Source: Pseudohongiella sp. O18
GTDB taxonomy: Bacteria > Pseudomonadota > Gammaproteobacteria > Pseudomonadales > Pseudohongiellaceae
NCBI RefSeq assembly: GCF_021729085.1
Contig: NZ_JAJSAR010000002.1
Coordinates: 1,183,445 to 1,247,444 of the forward strand
Length of the DNA: 64,000 nucleotides
Reading direction: 5' to 3'
The translations under genes were made by a program, and so were the position numbers. This document shows, one piece after another, positions 18,725 to 29,040 of this stretch. The notes under the pieces are model-generated. The model was not told where the DNA came from. It saw only the letters and a program-made list of their open reading frames with translations, and made no database searches. Position 1 is the stretch's first letter, and each line of letters opens with the position of its first letter.

Positions 18725-19140
18725 GGGTGGGGTCCTGTGGGGGTATTGGGTGATAGGGAGTATACGTGAGATTGGGGGGGTTGAGGGGACGGAGGGATTT
18801 AGCGGGCTAAATTCCTCCGTCCCCTTAAACCCGAATTGGAGCTTCCGGCACCAGCCGTCGCGGGACAGATCTCGGCTAGAAGCTTCCAGCATCACGATCA
18901 GCGGGACAGTCCTCGGGTACACCCTCGCTCCTTGTCCCGCTACTCCTGATGCCTCGATGGACGAAGGTGCCTGTTGCGGCCCATTCCAGGCAGTGCTTTC
19001 GGAGGTGGGAGCGTGAGCGACGAAAACCTGAGGAGGAACACTCCCACCTTCGGAAGCACTGTCGGTAGGTGCGGCAGGTTCTCGTCCTGCCGGGCATAGC
19101 AAATAAAAAAGGGCCACCCTGCGGGTGACCCTTTTTGATT
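18725..19140. repeat. Cluster of REP-like hairpins between SRAP gene and tRNA-Arg
   Basis: This stretch holds no supported gene but at least four strong inverted repeats. (a) 18784-18825: 19-bp arms with one G-T pair and loop CGGG. (b) 18889-18952: GCATCA, 5-nt mismatch, AGCGGGACA, 24-nt loop, and the complementary arms. (c) 18991-19061: 21-bp arms fully paired if two G-T wobbles are allowed, 29-nt loop. (d) 19072-19092: CGGCAGG/CCTGCCG. The segments starting at 18841 and 18882 also form an imperfect tandem direct repeat of period 41. The pattern resembles REP/BIME or MITE remnants beside a tRNA array. Confidence 0.7.
19106..19136 (-). terminator. Intrinsic terminator of the tRNA-Pro-His-Arg operon
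   Basis: On the minus strand, GGGTCACCC and GGGTGGCCC (one mismatch) flank a 3-nt loop, followed by a run of T residues (TTTTTTATTT). It starts a few bases past the CCA end of tRNA-Arg. An A-tract on the other side could also let it work in the plus direction. Confidence 0.8.
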
Positions 19141-19217
19141 TGGCGCGCCCGGCAGGACTCGAACCTGCAACCCTCGGCTTAGAAGGCCGATGCTCTATCC
19201 GGTTGAGCTACGGGCGC
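19141..19217 (-). tRNA. tRNA-Arg (anticodon TCT)
   Basis: A full cloverleaf on the minus strand: acceptor GCGCCCG/CGGGCGC, D-arm GTAGCTCAACCGGATAGAG, anticodon loop CTTCTAA (TCT, reads AGA), TTCGAGTCC T-loop, discriminator G and encoded CCA. Last gene of a three-tRNA operon ending at the terminator just downstream. Confidence 0.97.
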
Positions 19218-19294
19218 GGAACTGGTCCTGCCGCGGCAGATACTGGTTTGCTGGGGCAGCACTGGCGGAGTATTACCCGCCAGGCTTTTGAATA

Positions 19295-19371
19295 TGGGGT
19301 GGCTGATGGGGCTCGAACCCACGACAACCGGAGTCACAGTCCGGGGCTCTACCAACTGAGCTACAGCCACC
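19295..19371 (-). tRNA. tRNA-His (anticodon GTG)
   Basis: Cloverleaf with acceptor GTGGCTG/CAGCCAC, anticodon loop CTGTGAC (GTG), T-loop TTCGAGC and encoded CCA. The base before the acceptor is G, opposite discriminator C, which gives the extra G-1:C73 pair diagnostic of tRNA-His. Middle gene of the tRNA-Pro-His-Arg operon. Confidence 0.97.
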
Positions 19372-19391
19372 ATAAATCCGCGGTAAAAAAG

Positions 19392-19468
19392 TGGTCGGGG
19401 TAGAGAGATTTGAACTCCCGACATCCTGCACCCAAAGCAGGCGCGCTACCAGACTGCGCTATACCCCG
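19392..19468 (-). tRNA. tRNA-Pro (anticodon TGG)
   Basis: Cloverleaf with acceptor CGGGGTA/TACCCCG, D-arm TAGCGCAGTCTGGTAGCGC, anticodon loop CTTTGGG (TGG), T-loop TTCAAATC, discriminator A and encoded CCA. First gene of the tRNA operon. Confidence 0.97.
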
Positions 19469-19525
19469 ACAATCGCCTATTGTCAGATCGTCGTTTTACA
19501 GACGTCCCCCAACCGCGAGGACGGC

Positions 19526-19554
19526 ATAATACTCATGCGGGCCGTCTCCGTCAA
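19526..19554 (-). promoter_or_regulatory. Strong sigma70 promoter of the tRNA-Pro-His-Arg operon
   Basis: TTGACG (19549-19554) and TATTAT (19526-19531) on the minus strand have 17-bp spacing. The following GC-rich stretch (GCCGTCCTCGCG) is the discriminator type seen at stringently controlled stable-RNA promoters. About 50 nt of leader precede tRNA-Pro. Confidence 0.8.
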
Positions 19555-19572
19555 CGATTGATTGCAGTGAAT

Positions 19573-20970
19573 CTACCTTTCTATGCGCCAGCGGCTGCCA
19601 TCGGTCCCGTCTTCGACAACCACCTTCATTTCATTGAGCCGATCGCGGATTTGATCGGCCAGCGCCCAGTCCTTGTCCGCACGGGCCTGCTTGCGTTGAG
19701 CGATAAGCGATTCTATCAATTCGGCGTCAACCTGATCCTCGCCACGACGCAGGAACTGCTCGGCAGAGCCTTGCATCAGCCCCATTACCCCGGCCAGTTT
19801 CAGCATCAGCTTGCCCAGCCTGGCAGCCTGCGCCGGTTCGGTCTCCTTGACTCGGTTTATCTCTCTGGCAATATCAAACAGCACGCTGATTGCCTCAGCA
19901 GTGTTGAAGTCGTCATTCATCGCCTCCCGGAACGATTTCTCGAACTGGCTGTTGACGAGATCGTTGGCATGGTCGGTGTCCAGACCCCGCACCGCAAGGT
20001 ACAGACGCTCCAAAGCAGAGGCTGCCTGATCAAGTCCTTTATCCGAGTAATTGATAGGACTGCGATAGTGGCTGGCGACCAGCAGATAACGGACAACATC
20101 GGCCGGGTAGCGCTGCAACACATCACGAATAGTGAAAAAATTGCCCAGCGACTTGGACATTTTTTCATTATCGACACGAACTGCTCCGTTGTGCATCCAG
20201 TAGCTGGCAAAGTGTTTTCCGGTCGCCGCCTCTGACTGAGCAATTTCATTTTCGTGATGAGGGAACATCAGATCGCTGCCGCCGCCATGTATGTCAAAAC
20301 TGTCACCCAGGCAGCAGGTGGACATGGCAGAGCACTCGATGTGCCAGCCCGGACGACCATATCCCCATGGCGAGTCCCAGCCCACCTCTTCGTCGCTGGC
20401 GGCTTTCCAGAGAGCAAAGTCACGTGGGTCACGCTTCAGCTCACCCACTTCGATTCGCGCGCCGGCCAGCAGCTCTTCCGGATTCTTGTTGGAGAGTTTG
20501 CCGTAAGCTTTGAACTGACTGATTGCATAATACACATCGCCGTTCTCCGCCCGATAAGCGTAGTCAGCGGCAATCAGGCGTTCGATCATGCTGATGATTT
20601 CACCGATGTGCGCAGTCGCCCTGGGCTCCTGATCGGGTGGCTGTATAAACAGTGCGGCTTCATCCTCATGCGTCGCTTCGATAAAGCGCTCAGTCAGATC
20701 CGCAAAGTATTCTCCGTTCTCTTTTGCGCGCCTGAGAATCTTGTCGTCAATATCGGTGATATTGCGGACATAGGTAACCTGATAACCGCAGTAACGGAAA
20801 TAACGCTGGATTACGTCAAAGGCCACCAGCATTCGCGCATGGCCAATATGTGCATAGTCGTAGGTGGTCAGACCACAGACGTACATGCGGACCTTTCCGG
20901 CTTCGGCCGGATTGAACACTTCCTTGCGTCGGGTCAGCGTGTTGTAAAGCGTAATCTCAGGTAAAGTCAT
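19573..20970 (-). CDS. cysS: Cysteinyl-tRNA synthetase
   Basis: A 465-residue class I aminoacyl-tRNA synthetase. N-terminal [17 protein letters not shown] is followed by the zinc cysteine and HIGH region [16 protein letters not shown], and the KMSKS loop is [13 protein letters not shown]. The ATG at 20970 overlaps the glnS stop (ATGA), so the pair is translationally coupled. A slightly longer frame start at 20988 lies within glnS and is not needed. Length is normal. Confidence 0.97.
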   Translation of the reverse strand: MTLPEITLYNTLTRRKEVFNPAEAGKVRMYVCGLTTYDYAHIGHARMLVAFDVIQRYFRYCGYQVTYVRNITDIDDKILRRAKENGEYFADLTERFIEATHEDEAALFIQPPDQEPRATAHIGEIISMIERLIAADYAYRAENGDVYYAISQFKAYGKLSNKNPEELLAGARIEVGELKRDPRDFALWKAASDEEVGWDSPWGYGRPGWHIECSAMSTCCLGDSFDIHGGGSDLMFPHHENEIAQSEAATGKHFASYWMHNGAVRVDNEKMSKSLGNFFTIRDVLQRYPADVVRYLLVASHYRSPINYSDKGLDQAASALERLYLAVRGLDTDHANDLVNSQFEKSFREAMNDDFNTAEAISVLFDIAREINRVKETEPAQAARLGKLMLKLAGVMGLMQGSAEQFLRRGEDQVDAELIESLIAQRKQARADKDWALADQIRDRLNEMKVVVEDGTDGSRWRIER

Positions 20971-22766
20971 CCGTTCTGTTTTCCCCATGAGTCCCGCAGA
21001 CTCACTGTGCGATTGAATACCAGTCTGTCAGGCCGGCTGTCGTGGCGATCCACACAGAAATACCCTTCCCTTTCAAACTGAAAACTGGCTTCCGGTGCCG
21101 CAGACGCCAGTGACGGCTCCACGAGGCAGCCAGTCAGGATCTGCAGCGAGTCAGGGTTCAGGCTGTTCTTGAAGTCTCCGAGCGATTTATCGTCCGGATT
21201 CTCATTATTGAACAGTCTGTCATAAATCCTGACTTCGGCAGCTAATGCGGATTCCGCTGGCACCCAGTGAATCACACCCTTGACCTTGCGTCCTTCCGGG
21301 TTCTTGCCAAGCGTATCCAGGTCCGCATGGCAGTGGAGCTCAACAACCTCACCACTGTCATCGGTAATAACTTCGTCGCAGCGGATGACATAGGCACCGC
21401 GCAGACGGACCTCGCGCTCGGGGCTCAGACGTTTGAACCCCGGCGGCGGCACCTGCTCAAAATCACTGCGGTCAATGTAAAGCGTTTTACCAAACGGAAT
21501 TTCACGGTGCCCCATGTCATTCTTGGGATGGCATGGCAGTGACAGCGTTTCCTGTTTATCGTCTGGATAGTTGGTCAGAGTCACCTTTAACGGCCGCAGT
21601 ACACACATGGCTCTGGGTGCATTGGTATCAAGATCATCGCGAATGCTGTGCTCCAGCATGCCAACATCAACAATGCTCTCACTGCGACTCATGCCGATAA
21701 TGTCGCAGAAATGACGAATCGCGGCCGGCGTATAACCACGCCGGCGCAGACCCGAAAGCGTGGGCATACGCGGATCATCCCAGCCTGAAACCAGGCCCAG
21801 CTCTACCATTTCCTTCAATTTACGCTTGCTCATCACGGTGTAGTTGATGTTCAGGCGTGCGAATTCGGTCTGCTGGGGCAGTACGTAGTGCTCATCAGCG
21901 CCCATATTGCCCAGTGCATGGCAGGCCTTTCGCAATGACTCCGGTTCCAGATTAACCAGAATCCAGTCGTAAAGCGGACGATGATCCTCAAATTCAAGCG
22001 TGCACAAGGAATGTGTGATGTGCTCCAGCGCATCGGAAATACAGTGCGCGTAGTCATACATCGGATAGACATTCCAGCTGTCTGCCGTCTGGTGGTGGCG
22101 CAGTTTGCGGATTCGGTAGATTACCGGGTCACGCATATTGATATTCGGCGATGCCATATCAATCTTCGCGCGCAGGCTGTGCTCGCCATCAGCGAACTCG
22201 CCTGCCTGCATGCGCTGGAACAGGTCCAGGTTTTCGTCAACACTGCGCTCGCGATAGGGGCTGTTGCGACCCGGCTCGGTCAGGGTGCCGCGATACTCGC
22301 GAGCCTCATCGGGTGTCAGGCTGCACACATAGGCCTTGCCATTGCGGATCAACTGCAAAGCAAAATCATACAGGTGCTGAAAATAAGACGAGGTGTAACG
22401 TACTTCGCCGTTCCACTCAAATCCCAGCCACTCAATGTCAGCCTTGATGGCATCGATGAACTCCTGGCTTTCCTTGGCCGGGTTGGTATCGTCAAAACGC
22501 AGGTTGCAGGCCGCTCGGGCACGATCCTTAAACTGCTGTGCCAGACCAAAGTTCAGGCAGATGGACTTGGCATGTCCGATATGCAAAAAGCCGTTGGGCT
22601 CAGGTGGAAAACGCGTCTGCACCCGACCATTGTGTTTGTCCAATCCCAGATCCTGCTCGATCATGTGGCGAATGAAGTGCGACGGCGACTTTCCGGCGGC
22701 TTCTGCGGAATTGTGGCTCTTGTCAGCGTTTCCGTGCTTAGCGTTTGGCGGGCTGCTTGCGGTCAT
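20967..22766 (-). CDS. glnS: Glutaminyl-tRNA synthetase
   Basis: A 599-residue class I synthetase that charges tRNA-Gln directly. The HIGH motif sits in [16 protein letters not shown] and the KMSKS equivalent is VMSKRKL. The C-terminal anticodon-binding beta barrels carry [20 protein letters not shown]. About 30 extra polar residues precede the family core at the N-terminus. It heads the glnS-cysS operon and is divergent from ppiB. Confidence 0.97.
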   Translation of the reverse strand: MTASSPPNAKHGNADKSHNSAEAAGKSPSHFIRHMIEQDLGLDKHNGRVQTRFPPEPNGFLHIGHAKSICLNFGLAQQFKDRARAACNLRFDDTNPAKESQEFIDAIKADIEWLGFEWNGEVRYTSSYFQHLYDFALQLIRNGKAYVCSLTPDEAREYRGTLTEPGRNSPYRERSVDENLDLFQRMQAGEFADGEHSLRAKIDMASPNINMRDPVIYRIRKLRHHQTADSWNVYPMYDYAHCISDALEHITHSLCTLEFEDHRPLYDWILVNLEPESLRKACHALGNMGADEHYVLPQQTEFARLNINYTVMSKRKLKEMVELGLVSGWDDPRMPTLSGLRRRGYTPAAIRHFCDIIGMSRSESIVDVGMLEHSIRDDLDTNAPRAMCVLRPLKVTLTNYPDDKQETLSLPCHPKNDMGHREIPFGKTLYIDRSDFEQVPPPGFKRLSPEREVRLRGAYVIRCDEVITDDSGEVVELHCHADLDTLGKNPEGRKVKGVIHWVPAESALAAEVRIYDRLFNNENPDDKSLGDFKNSLNPDSLQILTGCLVEPSLASAAPEASFQFEREGYFCVDRHDSRPDRLVFNRTVSLRDSWGKQNG

Positions 22767-22804
22767 AGTGGCGAATCTGCTTTCTCGAAGGACATAAAGT
22801 CATT

Positions 22805-22810
22805 ATTATA
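22805..22810 (-). promoter_or_regulatory. Candidate -10 box for glnS-cysS
   Basis: Perfect TATAAT on the minus strand, 38 bp upstream of the glnS ATG in the glnS/ppiB divergent gap. The -35 position (TTCTGC at 17-bp spacing) is poor. Confidence 0.4.
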
Positions 22811-22852
22811 GCGGCTCTGACCATTAAGCAGAACCGACGAGTAGCGTGAATT

Positions 22853-23356
22853 ATGATTGTTTTTAAGACCAACTACGGTGATATTCAGATCGAACTGGAT
22901 TTCGACAAGGCCCCTGCCTCCGCGGCCAATTTCCTGAAGTACGCCCGCGACGGCTTTTATGACGGTACCATCTTCCACCGCGTCATCGACAACTTCATGA
23001 TTCAGGGTGGTGGATTCACTTCAGGCATGAGCCAAAAGGACAACGGCAGCCCCATCCAGAATGAAGCTGACAATGGCCTCAGCAACGATGTTGGCACTGT
23101 CGCCATGGCGCGCACTTCCGACCCTCACTCTGCCACATCCCAGTTTTTTATCAACGTTGCCGACAATGGGTTTCTGAATCACAAGAACAAGACTCCACAG
23201 GGCTGGGGTTATGCAGTATTCGGCAAGGTGACTGACGGCATGGATGTGGTTAATCGCATCAAGGCCTGTCGCACTGGTTATGTTGCCGGTCATCAGGATG
23301 TGCCGCTGGACGAAGTAATCATCACCAGCACCGAGGTCACCTACCCGGAGTCGTGA
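22853..23356 (+). CDS. ppiB: Cyclophilin-type peptidyl-prolyl isomerase B
   Basis: A 167-residue cytoplasmic cyclophilin. It lacks a signal peptide and starts [16 protein letters not shown]. The catalytic and binding residues are in [19 protein letters not shown] and [17 protein letters not shown]. It speeds proline isomerisation in protein folding. It is followed 40 bp later by lpxH on the same strand, and I recall the order glnS/ppiB/lpxH from Pseudomonas. Confidence 0.95.
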   Translation: MIVFKTNYGDIQIELDFDKAPASAANFLKYARDGFYDGTIFHRVIDNFMIQGGGFTSGMSQKDNGSPIQNEADNGLSNDVGTVAMARTSDPHSATSQFFINVADNGFLNHKNKTPQGWGYAVFGKVTDGMDVVNRIKACRTGYVAGHQDVPLDEVIITSTEVTYPES

Positions 23357-23396
23357 TACGCTCGACCAGGAAATAATAATTATCCCAGGGAATGCT

Positions 23397-24203
23397 ATGA
23401 CTGACGTACAGGCAAGCCATGAGCAGCCAAACGGTGACCAGCCCGGCAAAAAAACGCTGTTCATCTCGGATCTGCACATAGAAACCCCGGAAGGTCCCAT
23501 CATCAATACCTTTCTGCAGCTGCTGAAAACGCGGGCAAAGGGTTGCGATGCCGTCTATATTCTGGGAGATCTGTTTGAGGCCTGGATCGGCGACGACGAC
23601 GAAAACCCGGCCGCCGACAAGGTGGCCAGCGCCCTGAGCGCCCTGGCGGGAGACGGTACCCGGATATTCCTGATGCATGGTAACCGCGACTTCCTCATTG
23701 GTGAGGATTACGCACGTCGCTGTGGTGCCAGCATCCTGCCGGATCCCACCATCATAGATTGTTATGGCCATAAAGTGGCATTGATGCATGGCGACAGTCT
23801 ATGTACGCGCGACACTGCCTACATAAAGTTTCGCGAACAGTTGCGTGATCCCAAATGGCAGCAGAATTTTCTGGCGCGACCACTGCTGGAGCGCCTGATG
23901 GTTGCGCAGCAGATGCGCCAGCAAAGCAAGGAGGCCAACAGCAACAAGGCCTCCGACATCATGGATGTCACCCACGAGGAAGTGGTCCGTCAACTGGATA
24001 AACTTCAGGTCAACCTGCTGATACACGGGCACACACACCGCCCCGGCATCCACACCATCCGTTTACCCGATCCGATAAATGGCCGCGATGAAGCACACCG
24101 CATTGTGCTTGGCGCCTGGGACCAGAAAGCCTGGGTACTGGAATTTACGCCGGATGGCTATGAGCTGAAGCCACTGCCTCACGTCACCAGCTCTGGGAAG
24201 TAG
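23397..24203 (+). CDS. lpxH: UDP-2,3-diacylglucosamine diphosphatase
   Basis: A 268-residue calcineurin-like metallophosphoesterase of lipid A synthesis. It hydrolyses UDP-2,3-diacylglucosamine to lipid X. The Mn-binding motifs are all visible: SDLHIE, GDLFEAWIGDDD, HGNRDFL, MHGDSLC and HGHTHRP. The N-terminus has about 19 extra polar residues before the core. Its last 25 bases overlap the convergent DUF1289 gene. Confidence 0.95.
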   Translation: MTDVQASHEQPNGDQPGKKTLFISDLHIETPEGPIINTFLQLLKTRAKGCDAVYILGDLFEAWIGDDDENPAADKVASALSALAGDGTRIFLMHGNRDFLIGEDYARRCGASILPDPTIIDCYGHKVALMHGDSLCTRDTAYIKFREQLRDPKWQQNFLARPLLERLMVAQQMRQQSKEANSNKASDIMDVTHEEVVRQLDKLQVNLLIHGHTHRPGIHTIRLPDPINGRDEAHRIVLGAWDQKAWVLEFTPDGYELKPLPHVTSSGK

Positions 24204-24634
24204 CGCATTTGATGCGCCTCGCAAAGCAGCAATAGCTGGCTGTCCATCTCCTCAGCCAGCTGCGCAGGCGACAGTTGCTTGAAGTCATCGCGCACTTCCA
24301 CGCCAAATTCGGCAAAGTCTGTTACTGCCTGATGACGCTTTTTCAGCAGGTTGTGCAACCAGCAGCTCGGTGACAGGGTCGCGTTGTAGGGCACACCGTG
24401 ACGTTTAAGGCCCATGGCCAGCGTGCTGGGCGAGCGGATAATAAAGCGCGTTTCCACAATGGGCTGGATCAATTGCTCCAGCCGATCAACAACAGCCTGC
24501 TTCTGACTCTGAGTGAAGGCATTCCATTCAATGACCTCAAAGGCAAAACGCTTGCATCCACGGCAGATGGTATCGCCCACTGATGTTGTGGAGCAGATGC
24601 CAATACACGGGGTTTTAACGGGCTGTTCAGGCAT
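24179..24634 (-). CDS. DUF1289 family protein
   Basis: A 151-residue protein whose first 50 residues are a DUF1289 module: TPCIGICSTTSVGDTICRGC, a Cys-rich motif likely to bind metal, followed by WNAFTQSQKQAVVDRLEQL. The remaining 100 residues are less characteristic and form a C-terminal extension. No enzymatic role is known for the family. It overlaps the 3' end of lpxH in antisense by 25 bp. Confidence 0.8.
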   Translation of the reverse strand: MPEQPVKTPCIGICSTTSVGDTICRGCKRFAFEVIEWNAFTQSQKQAVVDRLEQLIQPIVETRFIIRSPSTLAMGLKRHGVPYNATLSPSCWLHNLLKKRHQAVTDFAEFGVEVRDDFKQLSPAQLAEEMDSQLLLLCEAHQMRYFPELVT

Positions 24635-24772
24635 TAAGTGATCCTGTCATCGAGTTATGCGGTATCTTGCAAGTGACTGCGAACTGGAAATTTTCTGCAT
24701 TTTACACTAAAATCGTGGCCCATTTTTCACCGCTTACCCTATTTGTTTCACCATTACCTGAAGGGGATTACT

Positions 24773-27367
24773 GTGTTAGAAGCCTATCGTAAACACGTGG
24801 CCGAACGGGCTGAACTGGGTATCGTGCCCAAACCTCTGGATGCGGCGCAGGTTGCCGAGCTGGTTGAGTTGCTGAAAGTACCGCCAGCTGGCGAAGAAGA
24901 CTTTATCCTCGATCTGATTACCAATCGCGTCCCTGCGGGTGTGGACGAGGCAGCTTATGTTAAAGCCGGATTTCTGTCGGCCATCGCCAAGGGTGAAGCC
25001 ACATCCCCTCTGATCGACAGGAAGCACGCGGTAAAACTGCTGGGCACCATGCTCGGCGGCTACAACATCACCACGCTGGTGCAACTGCTGGACGATGCCG
25101 ATCTGGCCGAAGCAGCCGCTGAAGAGTTGAAACACACCCTGCTGATGTTTGATGCCTTTCATGACGTTGAAGAAAAAATGCAGGCCGGCAATGCCCACGC
25201 CAAAGCACTGATCGAGTCCTGGGCGGAGGCCGAATGGTTCCTGAACCGTCCCGAAGTCCCCAAAAAGCTGACTGCCACTGTTTACAAGGTCCCCGGCGAA
25301 ACCAATACCGATGACCTGTCGCCTGCTCCTGATGCCTGGTCCCGTCCGGATATCCCGTTGCATGCGCTGGCCATGTACAAGATGCCTCGCGAGGGCGTCA
25401 CCAATGCAGCCGAACAGATTGCCGAGCTGAAGAAAAAAGGTCACCCGGTGGCACTGGTCGGCGATGTGATGGGTACCGGCTCGTCACGCAAATCCGCCAC
25501 CAACTCTGTGCTGTGGAATATCGGCAATGATATCCCCTACATTCCCAACAAGCGTGATGGTGGTATCTGTATTGGCGGCAAGATTGCTCCAATTTTCTTC
25601 AACACCATGGAAGACGCCGGCGCCCTGCCCATCGAGTGCGATGTGGACAAGATGGAAACCGGTGATGTCATTGACATCTATCCCTATGAGGGCAAAGTAC
25701 TGAAGCATGGCAGCGACGAGCTGGTATGCGAATTCGAATTAAAAACCGATGTACTGCTGGACGAAGTTCGTGCCGGCGGCCGGATTCCTCTGATTATTGG
25801 CCGCGGACTGACGGATAAGGCACGCACAGCGCTGGGCCTGCCGCATTCGACTGTATTCCGCAAGCCCTTCACCGTGGCTGACTCCGACAAAGGCTTTACG
25901 CTGGCTCAAAAAATGGTCGGCAAAGCCTGTGGTGCCAAGGGCGTTCGTCCGGGCAGCTACTGCGAGCCCAAAATGACCACGGTCGGCTCTCAGGACACCA
26001 CCGGTCCGATGACTCGCGACGAGCTGAAAGATCTGGCCTGTCTGGGCTTCTCTGCCGACCTGGTGATGCAGTCCTTCTGTCACACGGCGGCTTACCCCAA
26101 GCCCGTCGATATCGATACCCAGCACACACTGCCTGATTTCATCCAGACCCGCGGTGGTGTAGCGCTGCGCCCGGGTGATGGCATCATTCACAGCTGGCTG
26201 AACCGCATGCTGTTGCCTGACACCGTGGGCACCGGCGGCGACTCGCACACCCGCTTCCCGATTGGCATTTCCTTCCCGGCCGGTTCCGGTCTGGTGGCCT
26301 TTGCTGCCGCCACCGGCGTCATGCCGCTGGATATGCCGGAATCCGTGCTGGTGCGCTTCAAGGGAGAGATGCAGCCTGGCATTACTCTGCGGGATCTGGT
26401 CAATGCCATTCCCTACGCTGCCATTCAAAGTGGTGACCTGACGGTCGCCAAGAAAGGCAAAAAGAACATTTTCTCCGGCCGTATCCTGGAGATCGAAGGT
26501 CTGCCAGATCTGAAAGTCGAGCAGGCCTTCGAACTGTCAGATGCATCGGCGGAGCGTTCTGCCGCAGGTTGTACCATCCGCCTGGGCAAAGAACCCATCA
26601 TTGAATACTTCAAGTCCAATATTGCCCTGCTGCGCTGGATGATCAGTGAAGGTTACGGCGATCCTCGCACCCTGGAGCGTCGTGCGCAGGCCATGGAAGC
26701 CTGGCTGGAAGATCCGCAGTTGATGGAGCCGGACGCCGATGCCGAGTACCACAAGATTATCGAAATCGATCTCAATGAGATCAAAGAACCGCTGCTGGCC
26801 TGCCCGAACGATCCGGACGACGTCAAAACGCTGTCTGATGTGCAGGGCGCCAAAATCGATGAGGTGTTTATCGGCTCCTGTATGACCAACATCGGTCATT
26901 TCCGCGCCGCCAGTGAAGTGTTAAAGCAGGTCAAGGGCACATTGCCAACGCGTCTGTGGGTGTCTCCTCCCACCAAGATGGACCAGCACCAGCTCACCGA
27001 AGAGGGCATTTACAGCGTCTTTGGCGTCGCCGGCGCACGGACCGAGATGCCCGGCTGCTCGTTGTGCATGGGCAACCAGGCGCGAGTGGCACCCAACTCA
27101 ACAGTGATTTCAACCTCAACCCGTAACTTCCCCAACCGCCTGGGCGATGGTGCCAATGTGTATCTGGCCTCATCCGAACTGGCGGCTGTGGCGGCAGCGC
27201 TGGGCAAGATACCAACCATGGAGGAATATATGTCCTACATGGGTGAGGTGAAGACCATGTCGGATAGCATTTATCGCTATCTGAACTTCAATGAGATCAA
27301 AGAGTACATGGAAGCAGCGGAGCGTCAGAAGGCGATTCCGGTCACCAACGTGGTTGAGGTTGCCTGA
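24773..27367 (+). CDS. acnB: Aconitate hydratase B
   Basis: An 864-residue bifunctional aconitase/2-methylisocitrate dehydratase of the TCA cycle. It starts with GTG ([15 protein letters not shown]), preceded by AAGGGGAT. The HEAT-like N-terminal domain and the swivel domain ([13 protein letters not shown]) come first, as is diagnostic for AcnB. The [4Fe-4S] cysteines lie in [13 protein letters not shown] and in the C-terminal [11 protein letters not shown]. Near-identical length to E. coli AcnB. Confidence 0.98.
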   Translation: MLEAYRKHVAERAELGIVPKPLDAAQVAELVELLKVPPAGEEDFILDLITNRVPAGVDEAAYVKAGFLSAIAKGEATSPLIDRKHAVKLLGTMLGGYNITTLVQLLDDADLAEAAAEELKHTLLMFDAFHDVEEKMQAGNAHAKALIESWAEAEWFLNRPEVPKKLTATVYKVPGETNTDDLSPAPDAWSRPDIPLHALAMYKMPREGVTNAAEQIAELKKKGHPVALVGDVMGTGSSRKSATNSVLWNIGNDIPYIPNKRDGGICIGGKIAPIFFNTMEDAGALPIECDVDKMETGDVIDIYPYEGKVLKHGSDELVCEFELKTDVLLDEVRAGGRIPLIIGRGLTDKARTALGLPHSTVFRKPFTVADSDKGFTLAQKMVGKACGAKGVRPGSYCEPKMTTVGSQDTTGPMTRDELKDLACLGFSADLVMQSFCHTAAYPKPVDIDTQHTLPDFIQTRGGVALRPGDGIIHSWLNRMLLPDTVGTGGDSHTRFPIGISFPAGSGLVAFAAATGVMPLDMPESVLVRFKGEMQPGITLRDLVNAIPYAAIQSGDLTVAKKGKKNIFSGRILEIEGLPDLKVEQAFELSDASAERSAAGCTIRLGKEPIIEYFKSNIALLRWMISEGYGDPRTLERRAQAMEAWLEDPQLMEPDADAEYHKIIEIDLNEIKEPLLACPNDPDDVKTLSDVQGAKIDEVFIGSCMTNIGHFRAASEVLKQVKGTLPTRLWVSPPTKMDQHQLTEEGIYSVFGVAGARTEMPGCSLCMGNQARVAPNSTVISTSTRNFPNRLGDGANVYLASSELAAVAAALGKIPTMEEYMSYMGEVKTMSDSIYRYLNFNEIKEYMEAAERQKAIPVTNVVEVA

Positions 27368-27393
27368 GCGTAGCCACTGCCAGCAACACCATG

Positions 27394-27427
27394 CGCCAGA
27401 GCGCACAGAATGACTGTGCCTCTGGCG
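27394..27427 (+). terminator. Hairpin between acnB and lldD
   Basis: Arms CGCCAGAG-c-GCACAG (27394-27408) and CTGTGC-CTCTGGCG (27414-27427) form a 14-bp stem with one bulged C and loop AATGA. It begins 27 bp after the acnB stop. No T-tract follows. Confidence 0.55.
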
Positions 27428-27458
27428 ATGTCTTAATGATCCACCATCAGGGGGCAAT

Positions 27459-28610
27459 ATGGTTGCTGTAACGGTTTCCGACTACCGCCGGGCTGCCCGG
27501 CGGCGATTGCCACCTCTTTTTTTCGAGTATCTGGACGGCGGCTCCTACAGCGAGCTGACCCTGGCGCGCAATGTCGCCGACATGCAGGCACTGGCGCTGC
27601 GTCAGCGTGTCATGTGTGATGTCTCCGAACTGTCCACTGAAGTTGAATTGTTTGGCCAGAAACTGGCCCTGCCACTGGCACTCGGGCCTATCGGGTTTGC
27701 CGGTATGTTTGCGCGACGCGGAGAAGTGCAGGCTGCAAAAGCGGCCGCCCGCGCCGGCGTACCATTCTGTCTCTCGACAGTGGGAATCTGCAGTGTAGAA
27801 GAAGTCACCCGGGAGGCTCCCGTCCCGCCCTGGTACCAGCTTTACATGATCCGTGATCGCGGTTACATGGAGCAGCTTCTGCAGCGGGTTGCCGCCTGTG
27901 GGTGCCCGGTTCTGGTGTTTACCGTGGATCTGCCGGTAGCCGGCGCCCGCTACCGTGATGTGCATTCCGGCATGTCATCCGCGCCCGGTCTGATGACCAG
28001 TCTGCGGCGGGTCTGGCAAGGCGTCACGCACCTGCGTTGGCTCTGGGATGTACAGCTCAATGGTCGCCCCCACGTATTTGGCAATATTGTTGATGCGGTG
28101 CCCGATAATAGCGGCTTCGGCTCGTTCGCTGGCTGGGTTCAACGCAACTTCGATCCGACCGTAACCTGGGATGACATCGCCTGGGTTCGCGAGCGCTGGA
28201 AAGGCCCCATCGTGATCAAGGGAATTCTGGACCCGGAAGATGCGCGATCTGCTATCGCGGCTGGAGTCGACGGGCTGGTCGTGTCAAATCACGGTGGGCG
28301 TCAACTGGACGGCGTCCCCGCCAGTGTCACTGCCCTCCCCGATATTGTCGAAATTGTTGATGGCAAAATACCCGTACTGATGGACGGTGGCGTCCGGTCC
28401 GGGCTGGATGTCTTGCGGGCCCTGGCGCTGGGTGCCGATGCCTGTCTGCTGGGAAGAGCCTGGGCTTATCCGCTGGCTGCTGGCGGTGAGCAGGCAGTGG
28501 CAAAGATGCTCAGCCTGCTGCGCGCCGAACTCAAGGTCGCCATGTCACTGACCGGTTGTACCGATGTGCGCAAGGCCGGCCGGGAGCTGCTGGTTCAGCG
28601 AAAACTCTGA
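27459..28610 (+). CDS. lldD: L-lactate dehydrogenase (FMN-dependent, quinone-linked)
   Basis: A 383-residue FMN-dependent 2-hydroxyacid dehydrogenase that oxidises L-lactate to pyruvate and passes electrons to the respiratory chain. It parallels E. coli LldD along its length: SDYRRAARRRLPPLFFEYLDGG, LSTVGICSVEEV, VDLPVAGARYRD, the catalytic His/Arg in SNHGGRQLDG, and phosphate-binding DGGVRSG and LLGRAW. The ATG has AGGGGG upstream. Other family members such as glycolate oxidase or mandelate dehydrogenase cannot be fully excluded, but similarity favours lactate. Confidence 0.88.
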   Translation: MVAVTVSDYRRAARRRLPPLFFEYLDGGSYSELTLARNVADMQALALRQRVMCDVSELSTEVELFGQKLALPLALGPIGFAGMFARRGEVQAAKAAARAGVPFCLSTVGICSVEEVTREAPVPPWYQLYMIRDRGYMEQLLQRVAACGCPVLVFTVDLPVAGARYRDVHSGMSSAPGLMTSLRRVWQGVTHLRWLWDVQLNGRPHVFGNIVDAVPDNSGFGSFAGWVQRNFDPTVTWDDIAWVRERWKGPIVIKGILDPEDARSAIAAGVDGLVVSNHGGRQLDGVPASVTALPDIVEIVDGKIPVLMDGGVRSGLDVLRALALGADACLLGRAWAYPLAAGGEQAVAKMLSLLRAELKVAMSLTGCTDVRKAGRELLVQRKL

Positions 28611-28686
28611 TGTAATGCACGACACCGTGTCTGGAAACCTGTTGCTCTGCAGACTTACCCAGACAGCGGTGCCGCGCATAACCCTG

Positions 28687-29040
28687 TCAGCGGCGCTCGA
28701 CCCAGTGATCGACTACGACGCCATCTTTAATTTCCAGAGCCAGTGTTTCGGTTTCTTCGCGCTCCACGTCAATGTGGAACAGCAGGAACAGACCGATCTC
28801 TGACTCAGACGACTGCGTATTGCGATAACGCCACACTTCCGAACCGTCGTCGTAGCGGGAAACGCGATCCGGGCTGCCAAATGTCTGCCTGATCCACTCG
28901 CTTTCTGTTTCACCTGTCACCAATCGTTCCCGGTCCGCCGAATGCCACTGTGTCTGTGACTGGCTCTGTTTGGAATCCACTACAAACAGACATCCCATCA
29001 GCCCAGAACACAGTACTGCCACGCCCAATAATTTCCACAT
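28687..29040 (-). CDS. Small lipoprotein with a BamE/SmpA-like domain
   Basis: A 117-residue predicted lipoprotein. The N-terminal signal ends in the lipobox LMGC (Cys17). The mature part contains SEWIRQTFGSPDRVSRYDDGSEVWRYR cut across the typical SmpA/OmlA pattern: helix, G-x-P, then tryptophan-rich strands. It ends in hydrophobic strands (GVVVDHW). GGAGG sits 5 nt before the ATG. It resembles the BamE fold but is not the canonical bamE by context; its role is unknown. It converges on lldD. Confidence 0.65.
   Translation of the reverse strand: MWKLLGVAVLCSGLMGCLFVVDSKQSQSQTQWHSADRERLVTGETESEWIRQTFGSPDRVSRYDDGSEVWRYRNTQSSESEIGLFLLFHIDVEREETETLALEIKDGVVVDHWVERR

Noticed and set aside
18725-19117. 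N-terminal extension of the SRAP frame (130 extra residues)
   Set aside because: The extension runs through the hairpin cluster, has no homology and would hide the essential Cys2. The MCGRY start at 18724 is the family start.
25739-26428. 229-codon open frame antisense to acnB
   Set aside because: Fully inside a conserved enzyme gene with no recognisable domain; shadow of GC-biased third positions.
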